Shown: positions 55,607 to 64,000 of the stretch, in pieces
How the letters are laid out: each line of letters opens with the position of its first letter
Numbering within the stretch: position 1 is the first letter of the stretch
Assembly (NCBI GenBank): GCA_903871875.1
Contig: CAIQIR010000057.1
Location: forward strand, 62,001 to 126,000
Direction of reading: 5' to 3'
From: an uncultured Schlesneria sp.
GTDB taxonomy: Bacteria > Planctomycetota > Planctomycetia > Planctomycetales > Planctomycetaceae
DNA: 64,000 bases
The notes under the pieces: model-generated
What the model was told of the DNA's origin: nothing
Seen by the model: the letters and a program-made list of their open reading frames with translations, nothing else
The model's database searches: none
Position numbers and translations under genes: made by a program

Positions 55607-58600
55607 ATGCGGATCACCGGGATTGAGATCGAACGATTCGGAGTCTGGCAGAACTATCGACAGCCGCTTAACCGCAACGGCCTGACGGTGTTCTACGGCC
55701 CGAACGAAGCAGGCAAAACGACGCTGCTGCGCTTCATTCGAGGTGTTTTGTACGGCTATCCTTCCGACGATCAACTGGGTCCCAAACAGAAAAAATCTCG
55801 CCGAGAATCGCAAACGGGATTGTTACGCGTCGAGCACCATGGACGCGAGTACGAACTGCGGCGAACCGGATATGGCGAAGATCAAGGCACGCTGTCGATC
55901 AATGGAGTTCCCGCGGGAGAATCGACTTCCACGTTCATGGAGGAACTGCTGGCGTCGACGGACGAGAAACTGTTTGAATCGGTTTTCGCCGTCGGATTGC
56001 CGGAACTGCAACAGTTCGCAACGCTGACCGCCGATCAGGTGGGCAATCATCTTTATGGCATGACGCTGGGCCCGCAGGGCCGTGTCCTGATGGAATTGCC
56101 TAATCGCGCTCACGACGAGCTGCATCATCTGCTTTCCAACAGCGGCCACGCGCAGATTCCCGCGTTGATGAAACGGCATGAAGAACTGTTGCGGCAATCG
56201 GCCAACACCGCGCGACAACGCGATCGTTATCGCGAATTGCTCAACAAGAAAGACGAACTCGCCGAACGCATTGCCAAACAACGGGCTCGACAGGCGGATT
56301 TGCAAGCGAACCTGCACGGCTTCAGCCATCTGGAAAAGGTCCATCCCCCCTGGTCACGCTGCCGAGACTACCGTCACGAACTGAATACGCTGCCGGACTT
56401 CAGTGCGTTTCCCGCAGACGGTGTCGCTCAGCTGGAACGACTGGAACGCGATATTCATTCGGCCAACCAGACGCGTGAATCGTTGCTGTCCGAGGTTTCG
56501 CACATCAACCAGCGGCTGGCGAACATTCGCATCGATCCCGAAATTCGCCGCTTTTCCGGGGCCGTTCAAATCGTCGTCGAGCAGCGAGCGTTGACGCGTG
56601 ATGTCGAGCCCCGCGTGTACGAGTTGGAATCACAGGCCGACCTGGTCCTGCAGGAATTGACCGAACATCTCGCCGCGCTGGGCCCGCACTGGTCGCTCGC
56701 CCGGTTGGATGCCGTGCAAGATTCGCCCGAATCGCACGCTCGATTCGTCCAGGCCGCTCGCGAGTTTCAAGCCGTCAGTTCCAAGACACGACGGATGCAG
56801 CGGCGGTACCGTAAAGCCAATAGCGCGACTCGCGATCGGGAACTGGCGCTGCGCACCGAACTGCAAGGACATGGCGTTCCCGCGGAATCATTAAACGATT
56901 CGATTCACGTCGCGCAGGAACGGCTCGGACAACTCGTGCAGCTGGGGCGCTGGCATTCCAAAGCCACGGAGCTGGAACATCAAACGGCCGGCGTCGATGA
57001 CCAACTGGAACGACTGAATGATCGAAACGGCGTCCCCGACTGGATCTATGGGATGTTGGCCTGGTTCACGATTGCCGGCTTTGCCCTGTTCGTGGCGGGG
57101 CTGTATTCGGCCGTCTACACCGGCTGGCTGGTAGGATTGATCTTTATCTTCCTGTCGGTCTTCGCGGGCGGCACCGCCTGGGCCTTTCGCACGCACTTCG
57201 AACGCAACCTTCAAGATCAGGTGGCTCACTTACGCGAACAACGACGCGAGTATGAAACCGGCCGCTGGTCAATTCTCTCGTCCCTGCAAGCCTACATCGA
57301 TCAGACGGGCTTGCGCGAATGGTGGGGTCAGAAATTGACCACCGAAGACATGGGCAGCGGTGAATTGCTGGCCGAAGCGGCCAAACGTACCGCCGATCTC
57401 GAACGAGCCCAACGGGAATTCGTGCACATCCTGCACGTTCGCCGTCGGCTAAGTGCTTTTCGCGGACAACTTCAGCTGCAGCAGCGTGAGCTGGGTAACT
57501 CGCGCAAAAACTGGTGTCATACGTTAGCTCAACTCGGCTTTGACGAAACCGTCGACGTGGAGGCAGCGTTCCGACACTGGAAACGAGTCATCGCCGCCCG
57601 TGATCGCCGTCGACGACATCTGGCGTTGTTGGAGCAATCACGCGATATTCGCCTGGGGTTTGATCGCTTTCGAAAACAGGTCGAAGATCTTGGCCACCGC
57701 ATGCAGCGCCCGACTCTCAACTATCACAGCCCCTCGGAAGTCGTCGATCTGTGGGAACAGGAACTGCGCAACACGCGAGAATCGTTACACGAACGCAAAC
57801 AACTGCGAAAACTTCACGTTCGACGTCGTCGGGAAGCCGCGGACTGGCTGCGAAAGATCGACATCCTGCGTCAAGATCACGACCGGCTGCTGAATTTGGC
57901 CGGCGTCACGCATCGCTCACAGCTTGATCATCGCCTGGAACTGATGGAACGCCGCAATCAGGTGGAGGCACTGCTCGAACAAACCCAGCGAGAATTGGAA
58001 CATCTGGTCAATTCGCAACCGGACCTGAATTTCGCCGAAGAGGATTTGCTGCGGTACAACCCGAAAGATGCCGCCGGCCTGATCAAGCAGTTCAATCACG
58101 AACACGACGAATTGGAACATCTACTGCAACAGACGTTCGAACAAGTCGGCACGATCAAACAGGAATTGAAGCAACTCGAAAACGATCGCCGTGGTACACG
58201 CATCCGCCGTGAACTGACCAATGTCGAACATGACCTGCGCGACGCCTGGCATACCTGGTTCTCGGCGTCACTCGCCGAAGACGCGATTCACGATGTGGCC
58301 ACTCAATTTGAACAGGCCAATCAGCCCGAGATGTTGGCCGCTGCGATTCCCTTCCTGCAAAAGCTGACACTTGGGAAATATCATCATCTGTGGACGCCCT
58401 TGGGCCGCAAACAACTGTTTGTCGATGATGACAAGAATGAATCCCGGCCAGCCGAACAGCTGAGCGGCGGCACGCGAGAGCAACTCTTCCTGTCGATCCG
58501 TCTGGCGATGGTGAAAGCATTTGCCAAAAACAACGTCGATCTGCCGATGGTACTGGACGATGTGACGGTGAACTTCGACCAGGATCGGTCGGACGCCGCG

Positions 58601-58762
58601 GTGGAAACGCTGCTCGATTTCACCCGCGACGGACAACAGCTATTGGTCTTCACCAGCCACTTGCACTACGCACAACTGTTCGAGAAGCGCGGAGTGAAAC
58701 CGATCTACTTGCCCTCACGGAACACGCCCAGCACCGCAGTCGAAGAACGCCGTGCCGGTTGA
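55607..58762 (+). CDS. SbcC/Rad50-like (YhaN-type) ATPase with central membrane segment
   Basis: A 1,051-residue SMC-like ATPase. It opens MRITGIEIERFGVWQNYRQP, with Walker A FYGPNEAGKTT (near residue 30). At the C-terminus are the signature EQLSGGTREQLFLSIRLA, Walker B LPMVLDDVTVNFD, and the H-loop FTSHLHY. Long coiled coils fill the middle. Instead of a zinc-hook CxxC there are two membrane helices at about residues 477-530 (AWFTIAGFALFVAGLY and LVGLIFIFLSVFAGG), as in YhaN-type proteins. AAAGGAGGGACATCCCG is an excellent ribosome site. It forms an operon with the degenerate SbcD-like gene; a role in DNA repair or nuclease complex at the membrane is inferred. Confidence 0.9.
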   Translation: MRITGIEIERFGVWQNYRQPLNRNGLTVFYGPNEAGKTTLLRFIRGVLYGYPSDDQLGPKQKKSRRESQTGLLRVEHHGREYELRRTGYGEDQGTLSINGVPAGESTSTFMEELLASTDEKLFESVFAVGLPELQQFATLTADQVGNHLYGMTLGPQGRVLMELPNRAHDELHHLLSNSGHAQIPALMKRHEELLRQSANTARQRDRYRELLNKKDELAERIAKQRARQADLQANLHGFSHLEKVHPPWSRCRDYRHELNTLPDFSAFPADGVAQLERLERDIHSANQTRESLLSEVSHINQRLANIRIDPEIRRFSGAVQIVVEQRALTRDVEPRVYELESQADLVLQELTEHLAALGPHWSLARLDAVQDSPESHARFVQAAREFQAVSSKTRRMQRRYRKANSATRDRELALRTELQGHGVPAESLNDSIHVAQERLGQLVQLGRWHSKATELEHQTAGVDDQLERLNDRNGVPDWIYGMLAWFTIAGFALFVAGLYSAVYTGWLVGLIFIFLSVFAGGTAWAFRTHFERNLQDQVAHLREQRREYETGRWSILSSLQAYIDQTGLREWWGQKLTTEDMGSGELLAEAAKRTADLERAQREFVHILHVRRRLSAFRGQLQLQQRELGNSRKNWCHTLAQLGFDETVDVEAAFRHWKRVIAARDRRRRHLALLEQSRDIRLGFDRFRKQVEDLGHRMQRPTLNYHSPSEVVDLWEQELRNTRESLHERKQLRKLHVRRRREAADWLRKIDILRQDHDRLLNLAGVTHRSQLDHRLELMERRNQVEALLEQTQRELEHLVNSQPDLNFAEEDLLRYNPKDAAGLIKQFNHEHDELEHLLQQTFEQVGTIKQELKQLENDRRGTRIRRELTNVEHDLRDAWHTWFSASLAEDAIHDVATQFEQANQPEMLAAAIPFLQKLTLGKYHHLWTPLGRKQLFVDDDKNESRPAEQLSGGTREQLFLSIRLAMVKAFAKNNVDLPMVLDDVTVNFDQDRSDAAVETLLDFTRDGQQLLVFTSHLHYAQLFEKRGVKPIYLPSRNTPSTAVEERRAG

Positions 58763-58950
58763 ACGGAACACCAATCACGGGTCGCAGGTAGCAAATAGAC
58801 GCCTTGCGACATAACGGCCCAAGTCCACGACGCAACTCTCGAGATCGCACTGCTCAGGCGAACCTGGGCTATCGCGATCGTCGGCAGCGGGACGACTCGC
58901 TCTGGTGGGCCACAGGAACTTGGCGGCCAGGCGACTCGAGCAAAAAGAGA

Positions 58951-58985
58951 AAGACAAGAGGCGGGAAAACCCGCCTCTTGTCTTT
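58951..58985 (-). terminator. Strong intrinsic terminator of the small basic protein gene
   Basis: Perfect 15-bp stem AAGACAAGAGGCGGG / CCCGCCTCTTGTCTT with a 4-base loop. On the minus strand it is followed by TCTCTTTTTG. It lies 45 bases past the stop codon at 59030. The rest of 58763-59029 has no other feature. Confidence 0.85.
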
Positions 58986-59029
58986 AATGATATTCAGCAA
59001 TTCCGGTTCGGCAAAGGCCGACGACCGTA

Positions 59030-59128
59030 CTACACTCCCAGCTTGCGACGTCGAGCCTTGCGAGCCTTCGAGCTGGCGGGACGGGTACCGTGATTTGCTT
59101 TGTTAACCTTGCGTGTATTCTTGGCCAT
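59030..59128 (-). CDS. Very small basic protein, possible ribosomal protein (bL37-like motif)
   Basis: A 32-residue protein MAKNTRKVNKANHGTRPASS followed by KARKARRRKLGV, with 13 Lys/Arg. AGGAG lies 11 bases before the ATG. A strong terminator follows, and a perfect 17-base palindrome lies in the leader, so it is probably a well-expressed single gene. From memory, KANHGxRP recalls the actinobacterial large-subunit protein bL37 (KANHGKRPN), and the RRKLG end recalls small basic ribosomal proteins. This is an inference. It might also be a nucleoid or RNA-binding peptide. Confidence 0.75.
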   Translation of the reverse strand: MAKNTRKVNKANHGTRPASSKARKARRRKLGV

Positions 59129-59154
59129 GGCGAGATCTGCTCCTGAATTTCCGA

Positions 59155-59171
59155 GCGACAACAGTTGTCGC
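59155..59171. promoter_or_regulatory. Palindrome in the leader of the small basic protein gene
   Basis: Perfect inverted repeat GCGACAAC-A-GTTGTCGC, 27 bases upstream of the start codon. It could be an operator or, as RNA, a leader hairpin ahead of the ribosome site, as used for autoregulation of ribosomal protein genes. Confidence 0.45.
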
Positions 59172-59642
59172 CTAATCGACGAGTTCACTTTCGGCATCTT
59201 TTGACGCCCTAATTTCTGGCCCAGTAGAATAGCAGGCCGGCAACGCGGTGCAAAGTGAAAGGCCGCCCTGGAAGCCGGTTTTTGAAATTCCCCCGGTTTC
59301 TGGAACTAACGGCCGGCAAACAGCGAAAATCCACGGTTTTTGCTATTTTTCCAGGGATCATGAACATGTGGGGCGTGGTTGCAGGGAAATTCCGTCCAAG
59401 TGCCCAGAGAAACAGGTCGAAATTCAGGCCTGATCGGGTCTATTTCGGGGGGGGCTTCCGTCACTAGAGCGGCTCCACGATATTTGTGGCGTCCCGTGGA
59501 CCTCAATTCGTGACGTTTAACCCATGTTTCAACGCGACGCGGAGGTGCAAACCTGCACTAACCCCGATCAACACCGCAGAAGAGATCGTCGGCCGACGTA
59601 ACTCAAGGCATTTCTTCAGTCGACGACCGGTTGCTGATCGCG
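59172..59642. other. Intergenic region, nothing recognised
   Basis: About 470 bases with short open frames of poor composition only. It should contain the promoter of the small basic protein gene; no consensus was fixed. Confidence 0.4.
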
Positions 59643-59747
59643 TCAGCTTAGCCACCACCAAGTCAGCCAGCACAGCAGCGGAAACAGCACAAACACGATC
59701 ACAAATCCGACGAAATTCGACTTCCAGTTGTCAGGCCAGCGAGCCAT
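59643..59747 (-). CDS. 34-residue single-helix membrane protein
   Basis: Encodes MARWPDNWKSNFVGFVIVFV and then LFPLLCWLTWWWLS. A short positively charged or polar head is followed by one membrane helix of about 22 residues, ending in a tryptophan-rich cap. GGAAGG lies six bases before the ATG, an excellent ribosome site, and composition is clearly non-random. It lies about 75 bp upstream of nothing else on this strand, with the outer-membrane-type gene behind it in the same direction; the two could share a transcript. Function unknown. Confidence 0.6.
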   Translation of the reverse strand: MARWPDNWKSNFVGFVIVFVLFPLLCWLTWWWLS

Positions 59748-59821
59748 GAAGGGCCTTCCAACGCCAGATTCGTTTCGAAGATAACAGGACCGTTTTTTCG
59801 CTCGGCAGCACATCGCCGCGA

Positions 59822-60967
59822 TCAGAATCGGACCCCGGCACGGGCCATGATCCCATCGCCGACATCGAACGAGGGTGTCGAATGCAAAAACTGATCGTGA
59901 CGGCCAAGAACATAACCGACTTCGACGTACTTGTCATACCATTCGTGATCGCTTCTCAAGCCGATCGCAAAACGATAATCGCTCAGCTGAATCTGGTTCT
60001 CTGCCGACATGCCGGGCATTTGGATCTGGTACGACTCAACGTGGTATTCAGCTGACCCGTACAACCAGTGAGCCGCGTTACCAAAGTTACCCAGGAAATA
60101 ACTGATTCGTGACTTGGGAAAGAGCAGTCTCGCTTCCAGCCGATCATTGGGATTCCAGACCACCCCCGCGTTCGGAATGAAGATTTTCTGCACGCGGTCC
60201 CAGTATTGAACACCCATGACCAACAGCAATTGAGGCGACACGCGGTAGAACGCGGTGACATTTCCATCCAGATTTAGCGCTTCACGCCCCAGAGCGGCTT
60301 TCATGTCGGCATTTAACGACGGATTGAAGTCCAACTGGGCACTCCACGGCCCCGCTTGCGGGGAACTCAGCAAGAAGTCCCAGCCCGCACGATAGACCGC
60401 GCCGGGAAGATTGGGTGCTCCCGGCCCATCCCACAGCCGTGCACCACCCTGCAGTGTGTTCGTGAAGACCCAATCGGGCACCAACATCGAGACATGCCGC
60501 AACCCGCCATCGTATTCTTGCACGCTCATATACCCATTGCCGGGCCCTTTCGCTCGCGCGGGAGCGATGTAACCTCCGTCGAAGACCGTTGTAAATCCAA
60601 AGCGATGCGGTTGGGGACCGTTAATTCCCGAGATGACGGTCGGCCCGGGATCGTTCAAATAAGGAAGAGCCGGATCCCCACCGTTCCAAAAAGGATTCTG
60701 CGGCGCGTATCCCGGTGGAGCCCCCATCGGAGCCCCAAGTGGAGCCGTCATCGGTGGACCATAAGTTCCACCGGGGCTTTGTCCGCGAATGACCGGCGCA
60801 TCAGGATTTGCCACGAGCCACTGCGGCCGATCCAGCATTGGCGCAATCGAGACATCGCTTTCGTCACGAAATACGGCAACCACAAGATCCGGCTCAGCCT
60901 CGGCTGCGTCGGTTTCTGGCAGGCCGCTGGCAACCAGGGCAAGCACGCTCAGAAGAACATTGTACAC
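59822..60967 (-). CDS. Outer-membrane beta-barrel-type protein (DUF6268-like)
   Basis: A 381-residue exported protein. A short signal-like N-terminus (VLLSVLALVASGL) is followed by a Pro/Gly-rich stretch to about residue 105. The rest alternates amphipathic beta strands (RFGFTTVFDGGYIAP, LLLVMGVQYWDRVQ, SRISYFLGNFGNAAHWLY, KYVEVGYVLGRHDQF) and ends GIMARAGVRF, with the terminal Phe typical of barrel insertion signals. The strand pattern recalls DUF6268 outer-membrane proteins. The start is GTG 60967, with GAGG eight bases upstream. Substrate or role unknown. Confidence 0.75.
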   Translation of the reverse strand: MYNVLLSVLALVASGLPETDAAEAEPDLVVAVFRDESDVSIAPMLDRPQWLVANPDAPVIRGQSPGGTYGPPMTAPLGAPMGAPPGYAPQNPFWNGGDPALPYLNDPGPTVISGINGPQPHRFGFTTVFDGGYIAPARAKGPGNGYMSVQEYDGGLRHVSMLVPDWVFTNTLQGGARLWDGPGAPNLPGAVYRAGWDFLLSSPQAGPWSAQLDFNPSLNADMKAALGREALNLDGNVTAFYRVSPQLLLVMGVQYWDRVQKIFIPNAGVVWNPNDRLEARLLFPKSRISYFLGNFGNAAHWLYGSAEYHVESYQIQMPGMSAENQIQLSDYRFAIGLRSDHEWYDKYVEVGYVLGRHDQFLHSTPSFDVGDGIMARAGVRF

Positions 60968-61359
60968 CGGATTAGCCTCGTTACCGAGTGGAAATGATGC
61001 GACCGCGAACGCGACCGCGAAGTTTGGGCCGGTTTTTTTCAGAAATCCGAATTCGCGTCAACACCAACTCCGGCAAAAAATGCCAGACCGGTTGCGCCGC
61101 CCCCGCCTGTTTGGACTGAAATGGATCAATCGCGGAAATTGGCTAAATCTTTATGGAAATCGACATTGTGTTGAAACAGCATCGGAACGAATATTCGTTT
61201 CCGGCGACATCCCCGCGGATTTCGGGCCGGGGAAGAACGGTCCAGGCCGATGGGTGTCTCGGTACCGAAGTTGCAATCACGAGTCGCAATTGACATGAAA
61301 GACGACTTTCCAGCAAAGCATGACGCTCGCCAATCGGAACCGTCTGAGGGATTGAATCT
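60968..61359. other. Divergent intergenic region
   Basis: About 390 bases between the outer-membrane protein gene (-) and the peptidase gene (+). A TTGACA at 61291 has no matching -10 box at the right distance. Nothing else recognised. Confidence 0.4.
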
Positions 61360-62937
61360 GTGAGCAAGGTGTCGAACCGGTTATGCCGATGCGCTGTGAT
61401 CGGCTTATTGTTGTTCAGCGCGATCTGCCATCCGAATCGGAAGGTACTCGCCGAAGAAGCGGTCGCGATTCAACGAGGCTTATCGCAGATCAACCTGGTT
61501 GATTTGAAACGACATGTCACCACGTTAGCGAGTGATGCATTTGAAGGCCGGGAAGCCGGCAGTCGCGGTGGCAAAGCGGCGCTCGCGTATTTACGTTCGG
61601 AACTGAAGGCACTCCGCGAACTCGGCCCCTTGCCGCGCGAACAGACACAGGAATTCAACCGCGAATGTCAGAACCTGCTGGTGCTGCTGCCCGGCTCTGA
61701 CGAAACGTTGAAACACGAAGTGATCGTCATCGGAGCCCACTATGATCATGTGGGATACGGGAAACCGACCAATAGTCACGGACCGTTTGGACAAATTCAT
61801 AATGGAGCCGACGATAATGCGAGCGGTTCGGCGGCGTTGATGGAGCTCATCAAGGCCTTCTTGTCGCTCGAAAGTCCACCACCTCGATCCATCCTGTTTG
61901 CCTTTTGGGATGCCGAGGAAGCGGGATTATTGGGCTCCAAATACTGGGTGGGACATCCGACGATTCCTCTGAGCCAAATCCGCTTCGCTTTGAATATCGA
62001 CATGCTAGGACGCCTGCGCAACGGGCGAGTCGTCACGGTCGGCTGGAGATCGGCCCCTGGCCTGCGCGAGATGCTGGCATCGCAGAATGTGACGAACGAA
62101 TTGAATCTGGCCTTTCAGCCGCGCGTGAATGCCGACAGCGATCATCATCCGTTCTATGCCGTGGGCATCCCCGTCATCCACATGGACACGGATAAACACG
62201 CCGACTACCACCGCCCGACCGACGATCCCGAAAAGCTCAATTGGGATGGCCTGCTGCTAATGACACAATTCGCTTATCGATTTGCGATGGATGCTGCCAG
62301 CCGCCCCGAATTTCCTCAATTTCGCAAGGACGCTCCCCAAGAGGGCACTCCCAACTGGATGACTCCTCATGCCGCGGTGCAACCTCCCGTTCGACTGGGC
62401 GTCAACTGGGACGCAGAACAAGTGAAGCACAACATCGTTCAGATTTCGCAGATCACCCAGGACTCACCGGGCGCTAACGCCGGACTTCGGATTGGGGATC
62501 GAATTATCCGTTTGGGGCCCTGGAACAACGGAACATTCGACGACTTCAAAACGACTCTGCAAATCGTGAAAAATCCGGTACCGATCCGCGTGAGACGCCC
62601 TGGAACCGACACCCCAATCGATCTCACCGCCACACTCTGGGGCACACCCGTTCGTTTGGGCGCCGGCTGGATTGATGACCCCGCACTCCCCAATTGCGCG
62701 GTGATCACACACGTCGTAGCCGAATCACCCCTGGACCGCGCAGGCATCGCGGCGGGGGATCTCATCTTGGACATGGGCGGCCGATCGTTCGCTTCCGCGG
62801 AAGAATTGCGACAACGCGTGGTCGACGAACCAGGACCATTCGTCTTTCGAATCGAACGACAGGGGCGCATCCGTGAGATCACCGTCGAATTGTTCGACCA
62901 GCCATCAACGAAAACGGAACCACCCCAAAGGCCTTAA
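61360..62937 (+). CDS. Secreted M28 zinc peptidase with two PDZ domains
   Basis: A 525-residue peptidase. The signal peptide is VIGLLLFSAICHPNRKVLAE. The M28 domain has the zinc and active-site residues in VIGAHYDHVGYG, HNGADDNASGS, FWDAEEAGLLG, NIDMLGR and DKHADYHRPTDD. Two PDZ-like domains follow: about 365-420 (ITQDSPGANAGLRIGDRI) and about 455-515 (VVAESPLDRAGIAAGDLI). Aminopeptidase activity is expected; the PDZ domains may bind substrate termini. The start is GTG 61360 with GAGGG about nine bases upstream. It stands alone. Confidence 0.92.
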   Translation: MSKVSNRLCRCAVIGLLLFSAICHPNRKVLAEEAVAIQRGLSQINLVDLKRHVTTLASDAFEGREAGSRGGKAALAYLRSELKALRELGPLPREQTQEFNRECQNLLVLLPGSDETLKHEVIVIGAHYDHVGYGKPTNSHGPFGQIHNGADDNASGSAALMELIKAFLSLESPPPRSILFAFWDAEEAGLLGSKYWVGHPTIPLSQIRFALNIDMLGRLRNGRVVTVGWRSAPGLREMLASQNVTNELNLAFQPRVNADSDHHPFYAVGIPVIHMDTDKHADYHRPTDDPEKLNWDGLLLMTQFAYRFAMDAASRPEFPQFRKDAPQEGTPNWMTPHAAVQPPVRLGVNWDAEQVKHNIVQISQITQDSPGANAGLRIGDRIIRLGPWNNGTFDDFKTTLQIVKNPVPIRVRRPGTDTPIDLTATLWGTPVRLGAGWIDDPALPNCAVITHVVAESPLDRAGIAAGDLILDMGGRSFASAEELRQRVVDEPGPFVFRIERQGRIREITVELFDQPSTKTEPPQRP

Positions 62938-63006
62938 TCAGGCGAGACGATCAGCATCGGCATCAACGATCAGCCGTGAGACGCGCGGCGAGCACAAATT
63001 GCTCGA

Positions 63007-64000
63007 TCACGAGTGCCAGCCACATGCCTCTCGCACCTTCAACATCGTTGCCAGAATGGTGTTCCAGGTCTTGGGATCTTCCAACGTGGCGTTGGGGAAC
63101 ATGCAGCCGTCCCAGCAAATGTGATGGATGCCGCGATCAGCAGCCCCCTTCAGCCAGTACGCCGCAGTCGCGACGATGTCGAGCTTGCCATTGGGATCAT
63201 CGGCCAGGCAATGTCGACCAGTCTTATCGTGTGAACCCGTCCCGTGAACGGTTCCATCGTTTTGAGCCACATGAAAATCGATGGTCCAAGGACGCAAGGC
63301 GTCTGTCATTTTCGTATACGCGGCATCGAACTCGGCGGCTGTATACCCTTCCTTCAGCAACGCATGCTCAGGAGCGTTATACCCCATCAGGTAGAGGTAG
63401 GTGTGAGCCTGATCCGCCTGGAAGCCGACTGTCCCCGGCATATCGACTTGCTCGAGCAGATCGACCATATTCTTCCAGGAATGCATGCCACCCCAGCAGA
63501 TTTCGCCTTCCGCGGCCAGACGTTCGCCATGGGCGGCCGCAACAATTCCGGCCTCACGGAAGGTCGAGGCGATCTTCTTGGTGTTCGCCACGGGATTTTC
63601 CAGCCATTGAGCCGGTCCACCCGCCGCATCAATCCGAATCACGCCGTACTTTCGTACCCCGTGTTTGTTGAAGATCTCGGCGATGCGGCAAGCCTTCTTT
63701 ACCGCCAGCACAAACTTGGCCCGTTGTTCGGGTCCACCCATCGCACTATCGCCGACAGTACCCGGCCAGACGGGGGCCACCAGCGACCCCACAGCCAACC
63801 CCTCATTCGCGATCTTGTCGGCAATTCGCTTGACGTCATCTTCGCTCAGATCGATGTTGATGTGCGGATCGAACAGAAACAGATCCACACCATCGAACTT
63901 TTGCCCGTTGACGCTCGCTCGCTTCGTCAGTCCCAGCATATGGTCCAGCGAAATGAACGGTTCAGCCCCCGGTGAACCTTTACCAACCAGTCCCGGCCAC
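63007..64000 (-). CDS. Sugar phosphate isomerase/epimerase-like TIM-barrel protein (5' end beyond right edge)
   Basis: About 330 residues of an AP-endonuclease-2/xylose-isomerase-like TIM barrel. Visible landmarks are [36 protein letters not shown] (a likely metal-binding histidine and glutamate), [18 protein letters not shown], and [19 protein letters not shown]. The coding frame is open through base 64000 and reads [15 protein letters not shown] at the edge, so the true start lies outside. Internal ATGs, such as that at 63939, would cut the barrel. Many planctomycete relatives are annotated as sugar isomerases; substrate is unknown. Confidence 0.88.
   Translation of the reverse strand, partial: WPGLVGKGSPGAEPFISLDHMLGLTKRASVNGQKFDGVDLFLFDPHINIDLSEDDVKRIADKIANEGLAVGSLVAPVWPGTVGDSAMGGPEQRAKFVLAVKKACRIAEIFNKHGVRKYGVIRIDAAGGPAQWLENPVANTKKIASTFREAGIVAAAHGERLAAEGEICWGGMHSWKNMVDLLEQVDMPGTVGFQADQAHTYLYLMGYNAPEHALLKEGYTAAEFDAAYTKMTDALRPWTIDFHVAQNDGTVHGTGSHDKTGRHCLADDPNGKLDIVATAAYWLKGAADRGIHHICWDGCMFPNATLEDPKTWNTILATMLKVREACGWHS

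Overview
The window reads as chromosomal DNA of a planctomycete, probably order Planctomycetales. The evidence is the gene families present: a Tat-type DUF1501 protein, a ceramidase-like secreted protein, HpnC/HpnD squalene synthases, a membrane-bound SbcC/YhaN-like ATPase, several large secreted proteins of no known family, and a chemosensory operon with an unusual hybrid CheA. The order-level call is inference from gene content; no rRNA or tRNA gene is present to confirm it.

Layout. 1-10 kb: a radical SAM protein (cut by the left edge), a CobW-type GTPase, a DegT aminotransferase, a DUF1501 protein, pterin dehydratase, an orphan sdpR-sdpI pair with a well-formed promoter and operator, a DUF1330 protein and a DKNYY lipoprotein. 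10.6-13.9 kb: an RloA-RloB (AbiL-like) defence pair whose rloB gene is split by a 1,340-bp IS3-family element. 14-17.4 kb: an RDD membrane protein, then a poorly coding stretch with a promoter-like sequence, short direct repeats and a REPIN-like double hairpin. 17.4-25.1 kb: mnmE, zwf, a membrane-anchored AAA+ ATPase, a DTW-domain tRNA modification enzyme and a cytochrome P450. 25.6-39 kb: secreted proteins, a single-domain STAS protein, a SixA-like phosphatase, nrdR, a metallophosphoesterase, an esterase, a Gfo/Idh/MocA oxidoreductase, gap (with promoter and terminator) and a ceramidase-like protein.

39-49.2 kb is the functional centre. A minus-strand operon encodes an Hpt-STAS fusion, CheA (Hpt, kinase, two CheW domains, receiver), CheW, one chemoreceptor, CheB and CheR. 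A receiver-PP2C phosphatase is transcribed divergently. Together these suggest that chemoreceptor signalling feeds a STAS partner-switching output rather than, or as well as, a flagellar motor. 49.4-51.4 kb: hpnC-hpnD (squalene synthesis). 51.7-58.8 kb: an orphan membrane-anchored TAXI protein, a thioredoxin-like protein, a VF530 protein, and a two-gene SbcD/SbcC-like operon in which the SbcD-like partner has lost most metal-binding residues. 59-64 kb: two very small genes (a 32-residue basic protein with its own terminator, and a 34-residue membrane peptide), an outer-membrane-type protein, an M28 peptidase with two PDZ domains, and a TIM-barrel isomerase-like protein cut by the right edge.

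Most start sites were chosen from Shine-Dalgarno spacing and domain boundaries. Family assignments come from motifs read by eye, without database searches.
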